This document shows positions 27,615 to 39,018 of a DNA stretch of 64,000 nt, piece by piece. The notes under the pieces are model-generated. The model saw only the letters and a program-made list of their open reading frames with translations. It did not search any database and was not told the DNA's origin. The DNA is taken from assembly GCA_020633295.1 (NCBI GenBank), contig JACKDW010000001.1, positions 744,001 through 808,000 on the forward strand. Reading direction: 5' to 3'. The first letter of the stretch is position 1. Every line of letters begins with the position of its first letter. Origin of the DNA: Myxococcales bacterium. Its GTDB lineage: Bacteria > Myxococcota_A > Polyangia > Nannocystales > Nannocystaceae. A program made the translations under genes and the position numbers.

Positions 27615-28727
27615 GTGAGCAAGCGCCCCCCCGAGACCCGGCGACGTCCCCACCCGCGCGCGGGCACGCAGCCCCGGCCGCGGTCCGACGATCGCGCCCA
27701 CCCCGGTCGCCCCGGCGATCGCCCTCCCCCCCCGCCGGCCGAGGGCCGCGCGGACGCGCCTCGCAGACCCCGGTCCGACGATCGGGCCCACTCCGGTCGC
27801 CCCGGCGATCGCCGCCCATCGCAGGCCGAGGGTCGCGCGGACGCGCCTCGCAGACCCCGGTCCGACGATCGGGCTCACCCCGGTCGCCCCGGCGATCGCC
27901 CGCGCCCATCACAGGCCGAGGGCCGCGCGGACGCGCCACGCAGGCCGCGATCGGGCCCCCCCGAGCTCAAGGTCTGCGGCGTCAACGCCTGCCTCACCGT
28001 CGCGCGCAGGCGCCCCGCGGACATCCGTCGGATCTACATCGCCGAGCCGATGATCCCGCAGTTTCGCGCGGTCCTCAAGGCGGCCTCGCAGGCCCGCGTC
28101 GCCTACCACGTCGTCGATGACGAGGAGCTCGGGCGCGTCACCGGCTCCGTGCACCACGAGGGCATCTGCATGCTCGTGCGCGAGCGTCCCGCCGCGCGCC
28201 TCGACGACGTGCTCGAGCGCGTCCGCGCGGCCCGGGCCCGCGGCGAGCCGGCCGTGCTCCTCTACCTCGAGCGCGTCCAGAACCCCCACAACCTCGGCGC
28301 CATCCTCCGCGTCTGCGCGCACTTCGGGGCCATGGCCGTGCTCGCCTGCGGCGACGGTCTGCGCCTCTCGAGCGCGCTCGCGCGGACGGCCCAGGGCGGC
28401 GCCGAGTGGGTCGAGCTCGTGCCCGTCGCGCCCGGCGTCGCGCCGCTGCAGCGCGCGCGCGCGGCCGGCCTCTCGCTGATCGCGACCTCGCCGCGCGGCG
28501 ACCACACGCTGCTCTCGGGCGCCCCCGCGCTCCCGGCCGGCGCCGTGGTGATGCTCGGCTCCGAGGCAGACGGCCTGTCCGAGGCGCTGCTCGAGCTCGC
28601 CGACGCGGTCGTCGCGATCCCGGGCACCGGGCACCTCGAGAGCCTCAACGTCGCCTGCGCCGCCGCGGTCGCGCTCGCCGAGCACTGGCGCCTGCACGGC
28701 CCGCGCGGGCTCGCGTCCGACACCTGA
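27615..28727 (+). CDS. SpoU/TrmH-family RNA 2'-O-methyltransferase with repeat-rich basic N-terminus
   Basis: 370 residues from GTG 27615. The first 115 residues are Arg/Pro/Asp-rich and consist mostly of three copies of a 29-30-residue repeat, probably disordered and RNA-binding. A substrate-binding domain follows (LKVCGVNACLTVARRRPADI). The SPOUT methylase domain has the three motifs NPHNLGAILRV, VMLGSEADGLS and PGTGHLESLNVACAAAVAL, which build the knot that binds S-adenosylmethionine. It should 2'-O-methylate a ribose in rRNA or tRNA; the exact site is not readable. A TATGCT hexamer ends 9 nt before the start. Confidence 0.88.
   Translation: MSKRPPETRRRPHPRAGTQPRPRSDDRAHPGRPGDRPPPPPAEGRADAPRRPRSDDRAHSGRPGDRRPSQAEGRADAPRRPRSDDRAHPGRPGDRPRPSQAEGRADAPRRPRSGPPELKVCGVNACLTVARRRPADIRRIYIAEPMIPQFRAVLKAASQARVAYHVVDDEELGRVTGSVHHEGICMLVRERPAARLDDVLERVRAARARGEPAVLLYLERVQNPHNLGAILRVCAHFGAMAVLACGDGLRLSSALARTAQGGAEWVELVPVAPGVAPLQRARAAGLSLIATSPRGDHTLLSGAPALPAGAVVMLGSEADGLSEALLELADAVVAIPGTGHLESLNVACAAAVALAEHWRLHGPRGLASDT
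27681..27947 (+). repeat. Three-copy 87-90-bp tandem repeat in coding sequence
   Basis: Copies begin at 27681, 27771 and 27858, each starting CGGTCCGACGATCG. They encode SDDRAHPGRPGD and then AEGRADAPRRPR in the methyltransferase N-terminus. Copies differ by a few bases and one codon. Confidence 0.9.
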
Positions 28728-28885
28728 CCGAGCAACCATGTCGAAGACCCGCGCGCCAGCGGCAGCGCGAGTCGCCCTGCGGCTGCCCTCGACAGTCCTC
28801 TAAATCCTGACCGAACAACCAGGTCGAAGACCCGCGCGTCAGCGGCAGCGCGAGTTGCCCTGCGGCTGCCCCTCGACCAGGTCCT
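28723..28885. repeat. Imperfect direct duplication of about 80 bp across two gene ends
   Basis: Bases 28723-28799 and 28806-28885 match closely (CCTGACCGA, then TCGAAGACCCGCGCG and so on). The second copy holds the 3' end of the Cys-rich lipoprotein gene. The first copy holds the stop codon of the RNA methyltransferase gene and a decayed copy of the lipoprotein's last codons (GQPQGDSRCR). Confidence 0.85.
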
Positions 28886-29768
28886 TGGTGCAGGCGTTCT
28901 CGATCCCGATCTTCTCCGGGTTGTCGAGCTCCCAGCAGCACGGGAACGGGTCGCCGTCGACCGGGCACAGCTCGCCGGACTTGCGGCAGCAGCCGAGCGC
29001 CATGTCCTCGCTCGGCTCGAAGGTCCGGCAGTCCTCCGCGCACTTGTACGAGCACCGCAGCGCGAGGTCGTCGACGTCGTTACACTGCAGCCGGCAGTAC
29101 TCCTCGAGATCCGGGACGCGCACCTCCTCGCCGTCGCACACCTCGTCGAGGCTCGGCAGCCCGCCCTGGAAGGTCAGCGGCGTGGGGTCGTCGCGCTGAT
29201 CGTTGCCGCAGTAGCTGCACGTGCTGCGCTCCCACCGGCAGTCGGTCCCGCACTTGTTCGACGTCCCGGAGCCGTACTCGACGATCGGCGAGTACGGCGA
29301 GTCGAGCTCGTTGCACGACTTGATCTCCTTGAAGTCGCCGGGGCTCGACTCGCGGTAGTCACACTCCTCGCCCTCGTCGCGCGCACCGTTCCCGCACTCG
29401 AAGCAGGCCGTGCGATCGACGCGGCAGCCGATGCACTGCAGCTGTCCGCCCGCGACGCAGGCCTGCCCGTTGAAGTTGTTGCCGTCGCACTCCTCACCGG
29501 CCTCGGTGTCGACGAAGCCGTCGCCACAGCGCGCGCACTCGAGGATCGACGCCTCGATCTGGCAGGACTCCGGGTTGCACTTGGCCACGCCGCCGGGTCG
29601 GTTCTTCTCGGCGCAGGCGTCCTCGTAGCTCGCCGGCACCCCCGGGTCGCACTCCTCGGCCGCGTCCCAGAAGCCGTCGCCGCAGTTCACCCCCGGCGTC
29701 AGCTCGAGGAGACAGCCCAGTCCTGCGCTCGTCACGAGCAGCAGCGAGATGAGAGCGACACGACGCAT
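28839..29768 (-). CDS. Cys-rich lipoprotein with myxobacterial disulfide repeats
   Basis: 309 residues from ATG 29768. The signal VALISLLLVTSAGLGC ends at a lipobox Cys. The mature protein has repeated CGDGFVDTEAGEECDGNN-type units (Cys-Gly-Asp-Gly...Glu-Glu-Cys-Asp), the myxobacterial Cys-rich/DUF4215-like repeat, plus many other Cys pairs. It is expected on the outer surface and held by disulfides. No catalytic motif is visible. A TATGCT hexamer lies 9 nt before the start on this strand. The 3' end is partly duplicated just downstream. Confidence 0.85.
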   Translation of the reverse strand: MRRVALISLLLVTSAGLGCLLELTPGVNCGDGFWDAAEECDPGVPASYEDACAEKNRPGGVAKCNPESCQIEASILECARCGDGFVDTEAGEECDGNNFNGQACVAGGQLQCIGCRVDRTACFECGNGARDEGEECDYRESSPGDFKEIKSCNELDSPYSPIVEYGSGTSNKCGTDCRWERSTCSYCGNDQRDDPTPLTFQGGLPSLDEVCDGEEVRVPDLEEYCRLQCNDVDDLALRCSYKCAEDCRTFEPSEDMALGCCRKSGELCPVDGDPFPCCWELDNPEKIGIENACTKDLVEGQPQGNSRCR

Positions 29769-30043
29769 CGCGCGATCAGCATACCACCTCGCGCCGCGCC
29801 TACACGAGTCCTCCGCTGAAACGGCGCGGCTGGAGGCGCGCGCGATCAATGTTATGCGAGGCTTGTGAGGGTCGCGCGAACTGTGATGATCGACGCGGCC
29901 GACTCTGCCACCGCGCTCGCGCGTCGCGATGTCCTCGGCTGGCCGCGATCGCTCGCCGGTCCCTCAGCGGGCTGCTCCAACGCACAGTCAGCGTTCGCGC
30001 GTGCTTCCGGCGCTAGGCGCGGACCTGTATAGTGCCAAGGAAC

Positions 30044-33130
<3,087 letters not shown>

Positions 33131-33356
33131 CGATTGGGGGGCAGGGCCCGCAGGTCAGGTGCTCATTCGCCGCGCGCGCCACAAGATCGCCGGCTCGCAC
33201 GCAATTGCGCGGGCTCGCACGTGCGGTATTGCCCGGACGGGCCCGCACCGCGCTAAAGACGCTCATCAATCTGGAGCTGGTCCTGTGTATTATCACACCG
33301 TCCCGTCTCGAGATGACGGGGCCGCGCCCCTCCCGCGCGCCACTTGAGGTTGCCCG

Positions 33357-33980
33357 ATGGCCTCCCGCGACTGGATTCAACAAACAAACGCCCGCTTGCA
33401 GGAGCTCCACACCCTGCGAGTACGGTACGTACACGCGCTGGAGACGTCCGTTGATCCCCACGTGCTGCGCACGCACACGAAGGAGATCGAGAAGATCGAC
33501 ACCGAAATCGCGCACCTCCAGGCCGCGATGCAATTCGCCGATCAACGCCCCGCGTCGATGCCCGCGACGCCGGGACCCAGCGACGGCGAGCCCGAGACCT
33601 TCAACCGCGACGAGTACACCGACATCCTCGACGACGGCGAGCGCCCGACCGAGCACTGGGACCCGAACGCCCAGGTTGGACCGGGAGGACAGACCATGGC
33701 CGAGGCCCTCGCGCAGCTGCGCGCCGGGGGTAAGATCGCGGTCCCGGGTGACGACAGCGTAGTCACCGAGCAGTACCAGCGCACGCAGGTCAAGCAGCAG
33801 CACCCCGGACCCGGCGCCGCGCCCGGACCCGGATCCGGTCCGCCGATGCAGCCGCCGCCGGCGGCCTACATCATCGACGACGCCGTCGAGTGGAAGCCCA
33901 ACCGCAACAACCAGCTCATCGTCGGCGGGCTGATCCTGTTCGCGACCCTCGGCGTGCTCCTGTACGTGCTGATGAACTGA
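33357..33980 (+). CDS. Tail-anchored hypothetical protein
   Basis: 207 residues. The N-terminal 60 residues form a charged helix (LQELHTLRVRYVHALE, then EIEKIDTEIAHLQAAM). A low-complexity middle with Gly-Pro repeats follows (QHPGPGAAPGPGSGPP). The protein ends in a single membrane helix, LIVGGLILFATLGVLLYVLM, with two residues after it. This arrangement fits a C-terminally anchored protein facing the cytoplasm. No family is known. It is 27 bases before the symporter gene on the same strand. Confidence 0.65.
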   Translation: MASRDWIQQTNARLQELHTLRVRYVHALETSVDPHVLRTHTKEIEKIDTEIAHLQAAMQFADQRPASMPATPGPSDGEPETFNRDEYTDILDDGERPTEHWDPNAQVGPGGQTMAEALAQLRAGGKIAVPGDDSVVTEQYQRTQVKQQHPGPGAAPGPGSGPPMQPPPAAYIIDDAVEWKPNRNNQLIVGGLILFATLGVLLYVLMN

Positions 33981-34007
33981 GCGCCGCGCGGCTTATGATG
34001 CCGCTCG

Positions 34008-35576
34008 ATGCACGCGCTCGACTGGCTCGTGATGCTGGCCTACGCCGGCCTGGTCCTGTGGATCGGGTGGCGCGCCAGCGATCGCACGGACAGCGCGAGC
34101 GCGTTCATGCTCGGCGATCGCTCGATCCCCCCGTGGGCCGCGCTGTGCTCGCTGATCGCCACGGAGCTCTCCGCCGCGACCTTCCTGGGCGTACCGCACG
34201 CGGCCTACACCGGCGACTGGACGTACCTGCAATTCCTGATCGGCTCGATCGTCGGGCGCCTGCTCATCGCGACCTGGCTTCTGGGACAGTACTTCAAGCT
34301 CGAGCTGGTGACGGTCTACGGGCTGCTCGGGCACCGCTTCGGCCTCCGGAGCCAGCGCGCGGCGGCCTGGCTGTTCCTCGTCGGCCGCGTGCTCGCCTCC
34401 GGCGTGCGCCTGTTCATCGCCGCGCTGGCCTTCGCGCAGCTGACGGGCTTCTCGATCGAGCTCTCGATCGTGCTCGCGGGCGGGGTCGCCGGGATCTACA
34501 CGCGCGCGGGCGGGATCCGGGCGGTGATCTGGACCGACGTGCTCCAGGGCGGCGTGTTCCTGGTCGCCGGGCTGACGGTGCTCGCCGTCATCGCCGGTCA
34601 CCTCGCGCCCGCAGGGCTGAGCGCCGTGGTCGCCGCCGCAGGCGACAAGCTGACGGTGATCCGCTGGCCCGCGCCGCTGCTCGACGCCCTGCCTGATGGG
34701 ACATCCTCGACGCTGCTGTGGGAGCGCCTCGCGCTCGGCTGGCGGCGCTTCGTCGACGGCACCCTCGGGCAGGCGGGCGTGCTGCCCAGCGCGCTGATCG
34801 GCGGGCTGTTCCTGACGCTCGCCGCCCAGGGGACGGACCAGGACCTCGTGCAGCGCCTGCTCACCACCCGCGACGCCCGCGGCGGCGCGCGGGCGCTCGT
34901 GATCTCGGGGTTCGTGAACGTCCCGCTCGTCGCGCTGTTTCTGTGCATCGGCACGGGGCTGTGGGCGCTGCACGAGCCGACGCTCGGCCTCGCCCCGGCG
35001 GGCGCCTTCCCCCCGCCGGCGGATCCAAAGCAGGTGCTGCCGAGCTTCGCGCTCCTGTATCTGCCCGCAGGTCTGCGCGGCCTGGTCTTCGCCGGCCTGT
35101 TCGCGGCCGCGATGTCGAGCCTCGACTCGGCCGTCAACGCGCTCGCTACCTCGTGGGCCGTCGACATCCGCGGGACCGCCGGCGTCGCGCCCACGCCTCC
35201 CGCGCTGCGCCGCGCGACCACGGTGTTCACGGCCCTGCTGGTGCTCGCGGCGCTGCTGTTCGTGTCCTACGAGCGCCTCGCGGCGAGCCAGGACGGGCTC
35301 AGCCTGGTCGAGCTCGCGCTCGCGGCCATGTCGGTGGTCTACGGCGGGCTGCTCGGGAGCTTCCTCGTCGCGCTGCTGACCCCAAACCGCGGCCGCGACG
35401 GGAGCGTGACCGTCGGCATGCTGGTGGGCGCGACCACGGGCGCGGCGCTGTTTCTCCAGCCCGTGTGGCTCGGCCGCAGCGTGATCGCCTGGCCGTGGTG
35501 GATCGCGCTGTCCGCCCTCGTCGCGTTCTCGATCGGCGCGCTGCCCCGTCGCGCGCGCGACTGCTCGGACGCGTGA
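34008..35576 (+). CDS. Sodium:solute symporter family (SSS) transporter
   Basis: 522 residues with about 13 hydrophobic helices and no signal peptide. Family features are the first helix with LGDRSIPPWAALCSLIATELSAATF (unwound Gly/Ser-rich segment), then GGIRAVIWTDVLQGGVFL (the typical IxxTDxxQ stretch) and GLFAAAMSSLDSAVNALAT, with the Ser-Ser/Asp of the sodium site. It moves a small solute with sodium across the inner membrane. The substrate cannot be read. The ATG follows a TATGAT hexamer by 8 nt. Confidence 0.9.
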   Translation: MHALDWLVMLAYAGLVLWIGWRASDRTDSASAFMLGDRSIPPWAALCSLIATELSAATFLGVPHAAYTGDWTYLQFLIGSIVGRLLIATWLLGQYFKLELVTVYGLLGHRFGLRSQRAAAWLFLVGRVLASGVRLFIAALAFAQLTGFSIELSIVLAGGVAGIYTRAGGIRAVIWTDVLQGGVFLVAGLTVLAVIAGHLAPAGLSAVVAAAGDKLTVIRWPAPLLDALPDGTSSTLLWERLALGWRRFVDGTLGQAGVLPSALIGGLFLTLAAQGTDQDLVQRLLTTRDARGGARALVISGFVNVPLVALFLCIGTGLWALHEPTLGLAPAGAFPPPADPKQVLPSFALLYLPAGLRGLVFAGLFAAAMSSLDSAVNALATSWAVDIRGTAGVAPTPPALRRATTVFTALLVLAALLFVSYERLAASQDGLSLVELALAAMSVVYGGLLGSFLVALLTPNRGRDGSVTVGMLVGATTGAALFLQPVWLGRSVIAWPWWIALSALVAFSIGALPRRARDCSDA

Positions 35577-35808
35577 CCGCGCGGTCTAGCCCGAAGACGA
35601 GCACTTCCAGCACGTCACTTCAAACGCCTTCACCGCGCGGGCATCGGGCCGCTGCACGACGCCAGGGGACCTTCCGCCTTCCGGACGGCGAGCGTCTGGT
35701 CCGGCGACGTACATTGGGCGTCAGGGCGCTCGCCGTCCTCAGGCGGCCCCTCCCTGGCTCGCGCGCGGCCCTCCACCTTCGATCAACGTGGCGATCGCGG
35801 GGCGATCT

Positions 35809-35925
35809 TCAGCAGCCCACGGGGAGCTCGTTAGAGCCCGCGAACCCGCCGCCGCGAGCGAGCGCCGCGAGCTCCCTGTAGTCGCCGACGTGGCACCCGC
35901 GGACGATGACTCGCGCGCGGCGCAT
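35809..35925 (-). pseudogene. Remnant of a second glutaredoxin gene
   Basis: 38 codons starting MRRARVIVRGCHVGDYRELA correspond to the C-terminal third of the neighbouring glutaredoxin (VFIRGRSVGGYTELAALDRAGGL), with ALARGGGFAG following. The redox Cys pair and the TVP motif part are gone. It lies 38 bases after that gene's stop and looks like what remains of a tandem duplicate. Confidence 0.6.
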
Positions 35926-35963
35926 GCGTTCGAAGATACGCGCTGGTTCCGCTTGTTTTCGGG

Positions 35964-36254
35964 CTAGAGCCCCGCGAGCCCGCCGGCGCGATCGAGCGCC
36001 GCGAGCTCGGTGTAGCCGCCGACCGAGCGCCCGCGGATGAACACCTGCGGGACCGTGTGCTGTCCGCTGGCGTCGAGCAGCCACGCGCGCGCGCGCGTGT
36101 TCCTCGACACGCAGACCTCGCGGAACGGGACGTGACGGGCCCGCAGCAGCCGCAGCGCGAGCGTGCAGTAGACGCACAGCGGGCGCGTGTAGATGACCAC
36201 CGGCTCCTCGAGCTCGGCGGGCCGCGGGACGCCGATGTCTGGCTCTTCCGTCAT
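35964..36254 (-). CDS. Glutaredoxin
   Basis: 96 residues from ATG 36254. The active site is CVYC (in VIYTRPLCVYCTLALRLL), a dithiol motif close to CPYC. HTVPQVFIRG holds the cis-Pro of the glutathione site, and SVGGYTELAAL supplies the Gly-Gly and following contacts. It reduces disulfides or glutathione adducts in the cytoplasm. The length is normal. Downstream is a remnant copy. Confidence 0.9.
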   Translation of the reverse strand: MTEEPDIGVPRPAELEEPVVIYTRPLCVYCTLALRLLRARHVPFREVCVSRNTRARAWLLDASGQHTVPQVFIRGRSVGGYTELAALDRAGGLAGL

Positions 36255-36292
36255 GTCGATGGGAACCGCGCCATCGTACCGCGCGCGCGGCG

Positions 36293-36345
36293 AAAAACCA
36301 CGAGAACGCGCCGGCCTGCACAGCGGCAAACCGGCGCGAATTCTC
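36293..36345 (-). terminator. Rho-independent terminator of metK
   Basis: Perfect 8-bp arms CGCGCCGG (36307-36314) and CCGGCGCG (36331-36338), with an outer GAGAA/TTCTC extension. On the minus strand the stem is followed by GTGG and five T residues (36297-36293). It lies 10 bases past the metK stop. Confidence 0.6.
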
Positions 36346-36354
36346 ACCGCGGCC

Positions 36355-37518
36355 TCAGCTCAGCTTGGCGGCGGCGGCGGCGAGCGCCTCGGCGCGATCG
36401 GTGCGCTCCCAGGTGAACTCGGGCTCGCTGCGGCCGAAGTGCCCGTAGGCCGAGGTCACGCTGTAGATCGGGCGCAGGAGGTCGAGCTCGCGGATGATCG
36501 AGGCGGGGCGCGCGTCGAAGTGCTCGGACACGAGGTCGGCGAGCTGGTCGTCGGTCAGCTTGCTCGTGCCGAAGGCGTCGACCGCGATGCTGACGGGCTC
36601 GGCCACGCCGATGGCGTAGGCGAGCTGGACCTCGCAACGCGAGCACAGCTTGGCGGCGACGAGGTTCTTGGCGATGTAGCGCGCGTAGTAGGCGGCGCTG
36701 CGATCGACCTTGGAGGGATCCTTGCCCGAGAACGCGCCGCCGCCGTGACGACCCATGCCGCCGTAGGTGTCGACGATGATCTTGCGGCCGGTGAGGCCGG
36801 CGTCGCCCATCGGGCCGCCGACGACGAAGATGCCGGTCGGGTTGATGTGAAAGACCGTCTTGTCGTCGAGGAGGTCCGCCGGGATCGTCGCGCGGATGAC
36901 GTTCTTGAGGATGAAGCTGCGCAGCTCGGCCTGCGTGATGTCGGGGCTGTGCTGGGTCGAGATGACCACGGTGTCGACGCGCGCCGGCTTGCCGTTGATG
37001 TACTCGACGGTGACCTGCGACTTGCCGTCGGGGCGCAGCGGCGAGTTCGCGTCGGCGCGGCGTACGTCGGTCAGGCACTTGGTGAGCTTGTGCGCCAGGC
37101 TGATCGGCAGCGGCATCAGCTCATCGGTGTCGGTGCAGGCGAAGCCGAACATCATCCCCTGGTCGCCCGCGCCCTGCTCCTTGCTGTCCGCGGCGTCGAC
37201 GCCCACGGCGATGTCGGGGCTCTGCCCCTCGATCGACACGAGCACGCCGCAGCTGTCGGCGTCGAAGCCCATGTCGGAGTGGACGTAGCCAATCTCGCGC
37301 ACGGTGTCGCGGACGATCTTCGGGATGTCGACGTAGGTGCTGGTGCGCACCTCGCCCGCGACGTTGACGTAGCCGGTCTTGACCAGCGTCTCACAGGCCA
37401 CGCGCGCGGTGGGGTCGCCAGCGATGATCGCGTCGAGCACCGCGTCGCTGATGCGATCGCAGATCTTGTCGGGGTGGCCTTCGGTGACGGACTCGCTGGT
37501 GAAGAGACGGCTAGCCAT
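36355..37518 (-). CDS. metK: S-adenosylmethionine synthetase
   Basis: 387 residues from ATG 37518, with GAGG 5 nt upstream. Family signatures are SESVTEGHPDKICDRISDA (ATP and magnesium site), GAGDQGMMFGFA and GGGAFSGKDPSKVDRSAAY. The length is normal for the bacterial enzyme. It makes S-adenosylmethionine from methionine and ATP in the cytoplasm, supplying methyltransferases such as the SpoU enzyme in this window. It has its own promoter (37631-37659) and a terminator just downstream, so it is a single-gene unit. Confidence 0.97.
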   Translation of the reverse strand: MASRLFTSESVTEGHPDKICDRISDAVLDAIIAGDPTARVACETLVKTGYVNVAGEVRTSTYVDIPKIVRDTVREIGYVHSDMGFDADSCGVLVSIEGQSPDIAVGVDAADSKEQGAGDQGMMFGFACTDTDELMPLPISLAHKLTKCLTDVRRADANSPLRPDGKSQVTVEYINGKPARVDTVVISTQHSPDITQAELRSFILKNVIRATIPADLLDDKTVFHINPTGIFVVGGPMGDAGLTGRKIIVDTYGGMGRHGGGAFSGKDPSKVDRSAAYYARYIAKNLVAAKLCSRCEVQLAYAIGVAEPVSIAVDAFGTSKLTDDQLADLVSEHFDARPASIIRELDLLRPIYSVTSAYGHFGRSEPEFTWERTDRAEALAAAAAKLS

Positions 37519-37630
37519 GGACCTCGGGTGCTTTCTTTCAGGATGTCTGTTCTTTGGGACTGATGAGCCCCAGACCGCGCCGGTGCGCGCGAGTCTGGTC
37601 GCTCGCTCACGATCGCCCGTGAGGCGCGGC

Positions 37631-37659
37631 AGCATAGGCGGGTCCGCCGGCGAGGGCAA
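37631..37659 (-). promoter_or_regulatory. Sigma70-type promoter of metK
   Basis: On the minus strand TTGCCC (37659-37654), exactly 17 bases, and TATGCT (37636-37631). Transcription would start near 37624, leaving a leader of about 105 bases before the metK ATG. Confidence 0.55.
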
Positions 37660-37757
37660 GCACGCCAGCGGGCGCGCGAGGGCTCACACGAGCGCGCCCT
37701 CGCGGTGCGCCGCTCGCTGTCTCGCCCGCGATCGTGCGCGTGCTTTCTTCCTTCTAT

Positions 37758-38882
37758 CTATTCGCTCGTGCGCTCCAGCTCGACGACGAAGCCGTCGAGC
37801 GCCGGCTCGTCGGCCGCCCACTCGACGAACAGGTAGGGCCGCGCGCCAAACTCAACCTCGGTCGCCAGGCTCTCGAGGGTGAACGAAGCGCCAGCGTCCG
37901 AGGGCGCGGCGCAGGCGCGCTCATGCTCCGGCAGACAGCCGGGCGTTCGCAGCGCGAGACCCACGCCCGGCGCCGAGGTGCGGACCACGAGCGATTCATC
38001 CGGTCCCACGGGCGCGACGGCTCGCAGACGAAACACCCGCTCGACGAGGCCCGCGCCGGCGCAGGAGTGCTGGTGTGCATCACTTTGCGCTGGTGGGCCC
38101 GGGAAGCTCAGCGTCGTGAGAGTCCCCTCGAGGTCGATCTCCTCGGCGTCCACGCACGCGTCCGCCGTGGTCTCCGTGCAGCGCCACGTCGAGTCGTCGC
38201 CCGTCATGTCGACGGGCGCGCAGACGGTCCCGGTGACGCAGCGCCCGAGCTTGTCGGGCTTGCAGCGCGCGCCGACGTCGAGCACCCGCTGGAACGCGAC
38301 GTCGACGTAGTACGGCAGCCGGTCGTCGCCGGGCGCGAGGATCGCCGGATCATCGGCGGCGCCGCCGACGACGACGTGCACGCTCGAGCCCGGCAGGAGG
38401 TCGCGCACCGTGACGCCCTCGTCGCCGACGAGCCCACACCCGAGGCTCACGCCGCGCGCACACGCGTCGCCGAGCACCTCGACGCGCGGCGTGAAGCCCT
38501 CGGCCGCCGCGGTGACGCGGAGGTCGAGACGATAGGGGATCGTCACGCGCAGGAACGCGTCCGGTCCGCCCATGCCGCAGACGCCCGCGAGCGTCTCGGA
38601 GTTCACGAACAGCTCGCCGTGGTATCGCCCTGGCTCGACGACCGGCGCGAGCTCGCAGGCGTCGCTCGGGCTCACCGGCTCGTAGACGACGGCGTCGGTG
38701 TCGCTGGTCCCGTCACCGCCGCCGCCGGTGCCGTCCCCGGAGCCGCTGGTGGTCCCGTCGCCGCCCCCGGAACAGGCCGTCGCGCAGGCGAGCGCACATG
38801 CGAGGCCGGACCGCCATGACCACGACCTCGTCGCGCCGCGTCCACGAGCTACGTCCGCGCGCGTGCACGCGCGCGGCGACAA
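37758..38882 (-). CDS. Hypothetical lipoprotein with beta-rich outer domain
   Basis: The start is uncertain: TTG 38882 or GTG 38915 would both give a long basic N-terminus before GLACALACATAC, where the last Cys is the lipobox residue. A Gly/Ser/Asp-rich linker (GSGDGTGGGGDGTSDTD) is followed by about 320 residues with Cys pairs and motifs like ELFVNSETLAGVCGMGG and FLRVTIPYRLDLRVTAA. Such sequences occur in myxobacterial proteins with tandem pre-peptidase-like beta-sandwich domains. No active site is visible. It is probably exposed on the cell surface. Confidence 0.7.
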   Translation of the reverse strand: MSPRACTRADVARGRGATRSWSWRSGLACALACATACSGGGDGTTSGSGDGTGGGGDGTSDTDAVVYEPVSPSDACELAPVVEPGRYHGELFVNSETLAGVCGMGGPDAFLRVTIPYRLDLRVTAAAEGFTPRVEVLGDACARGVSLGCGLVGDEGVTVRDLLPGSSVHVVVGGAADDPAILAPGDDRLPYYVDVAFQRVLDVGARCKPDKLGRCVTGTVCAPVDMTGDDSTWRCTETTADACVDAEEIDLEGTLTTLSFPGPPAQSDAHQHSCAGAGLVERVFRLRAVAPVGPDESLVVRTSAPGVGLALRTPGCLPEHERACAAPSDAGASFTLESLATEVEFGARPYLFVEWAADEPALDGFVVELERTSE

Positions 38883-39018
38883 GACAGAGCGCGCGCGCAG
38901 CAGCGCGAGCGTCACGCGGGCGTGCAAAGACGACGACAGGGCCGCACGAGGGTAGCAGCCCGCGGTCTTCGCCGTCCACGTACGACGCACCCGGAGAATC
39001 ACGCTACCTTCACGGCCC

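Noticed and set aside
27379..27939. N-terminal extension of formate dehydrogenase
   Set aside because: The extra residues are Arg/Pro repeats antisense to the methyltransferase, and the enzyme family starts at ATG 27378.
35809..36321. A 170-codon minus-strand gene covering the glutaredoxin in another frame
   Set aside because: The upstream part is Arg-rich shadow of the glutaredoxin; only the last 38 codons look protein-like, as a remnant copy.
37519..37630. SAM or SAH riboswitch in the metK leader
   Set aside because: The leader of about 105 bases shows no match I can recognise to known SAM/SAH aptamer cores. A covariance-model search would decide.
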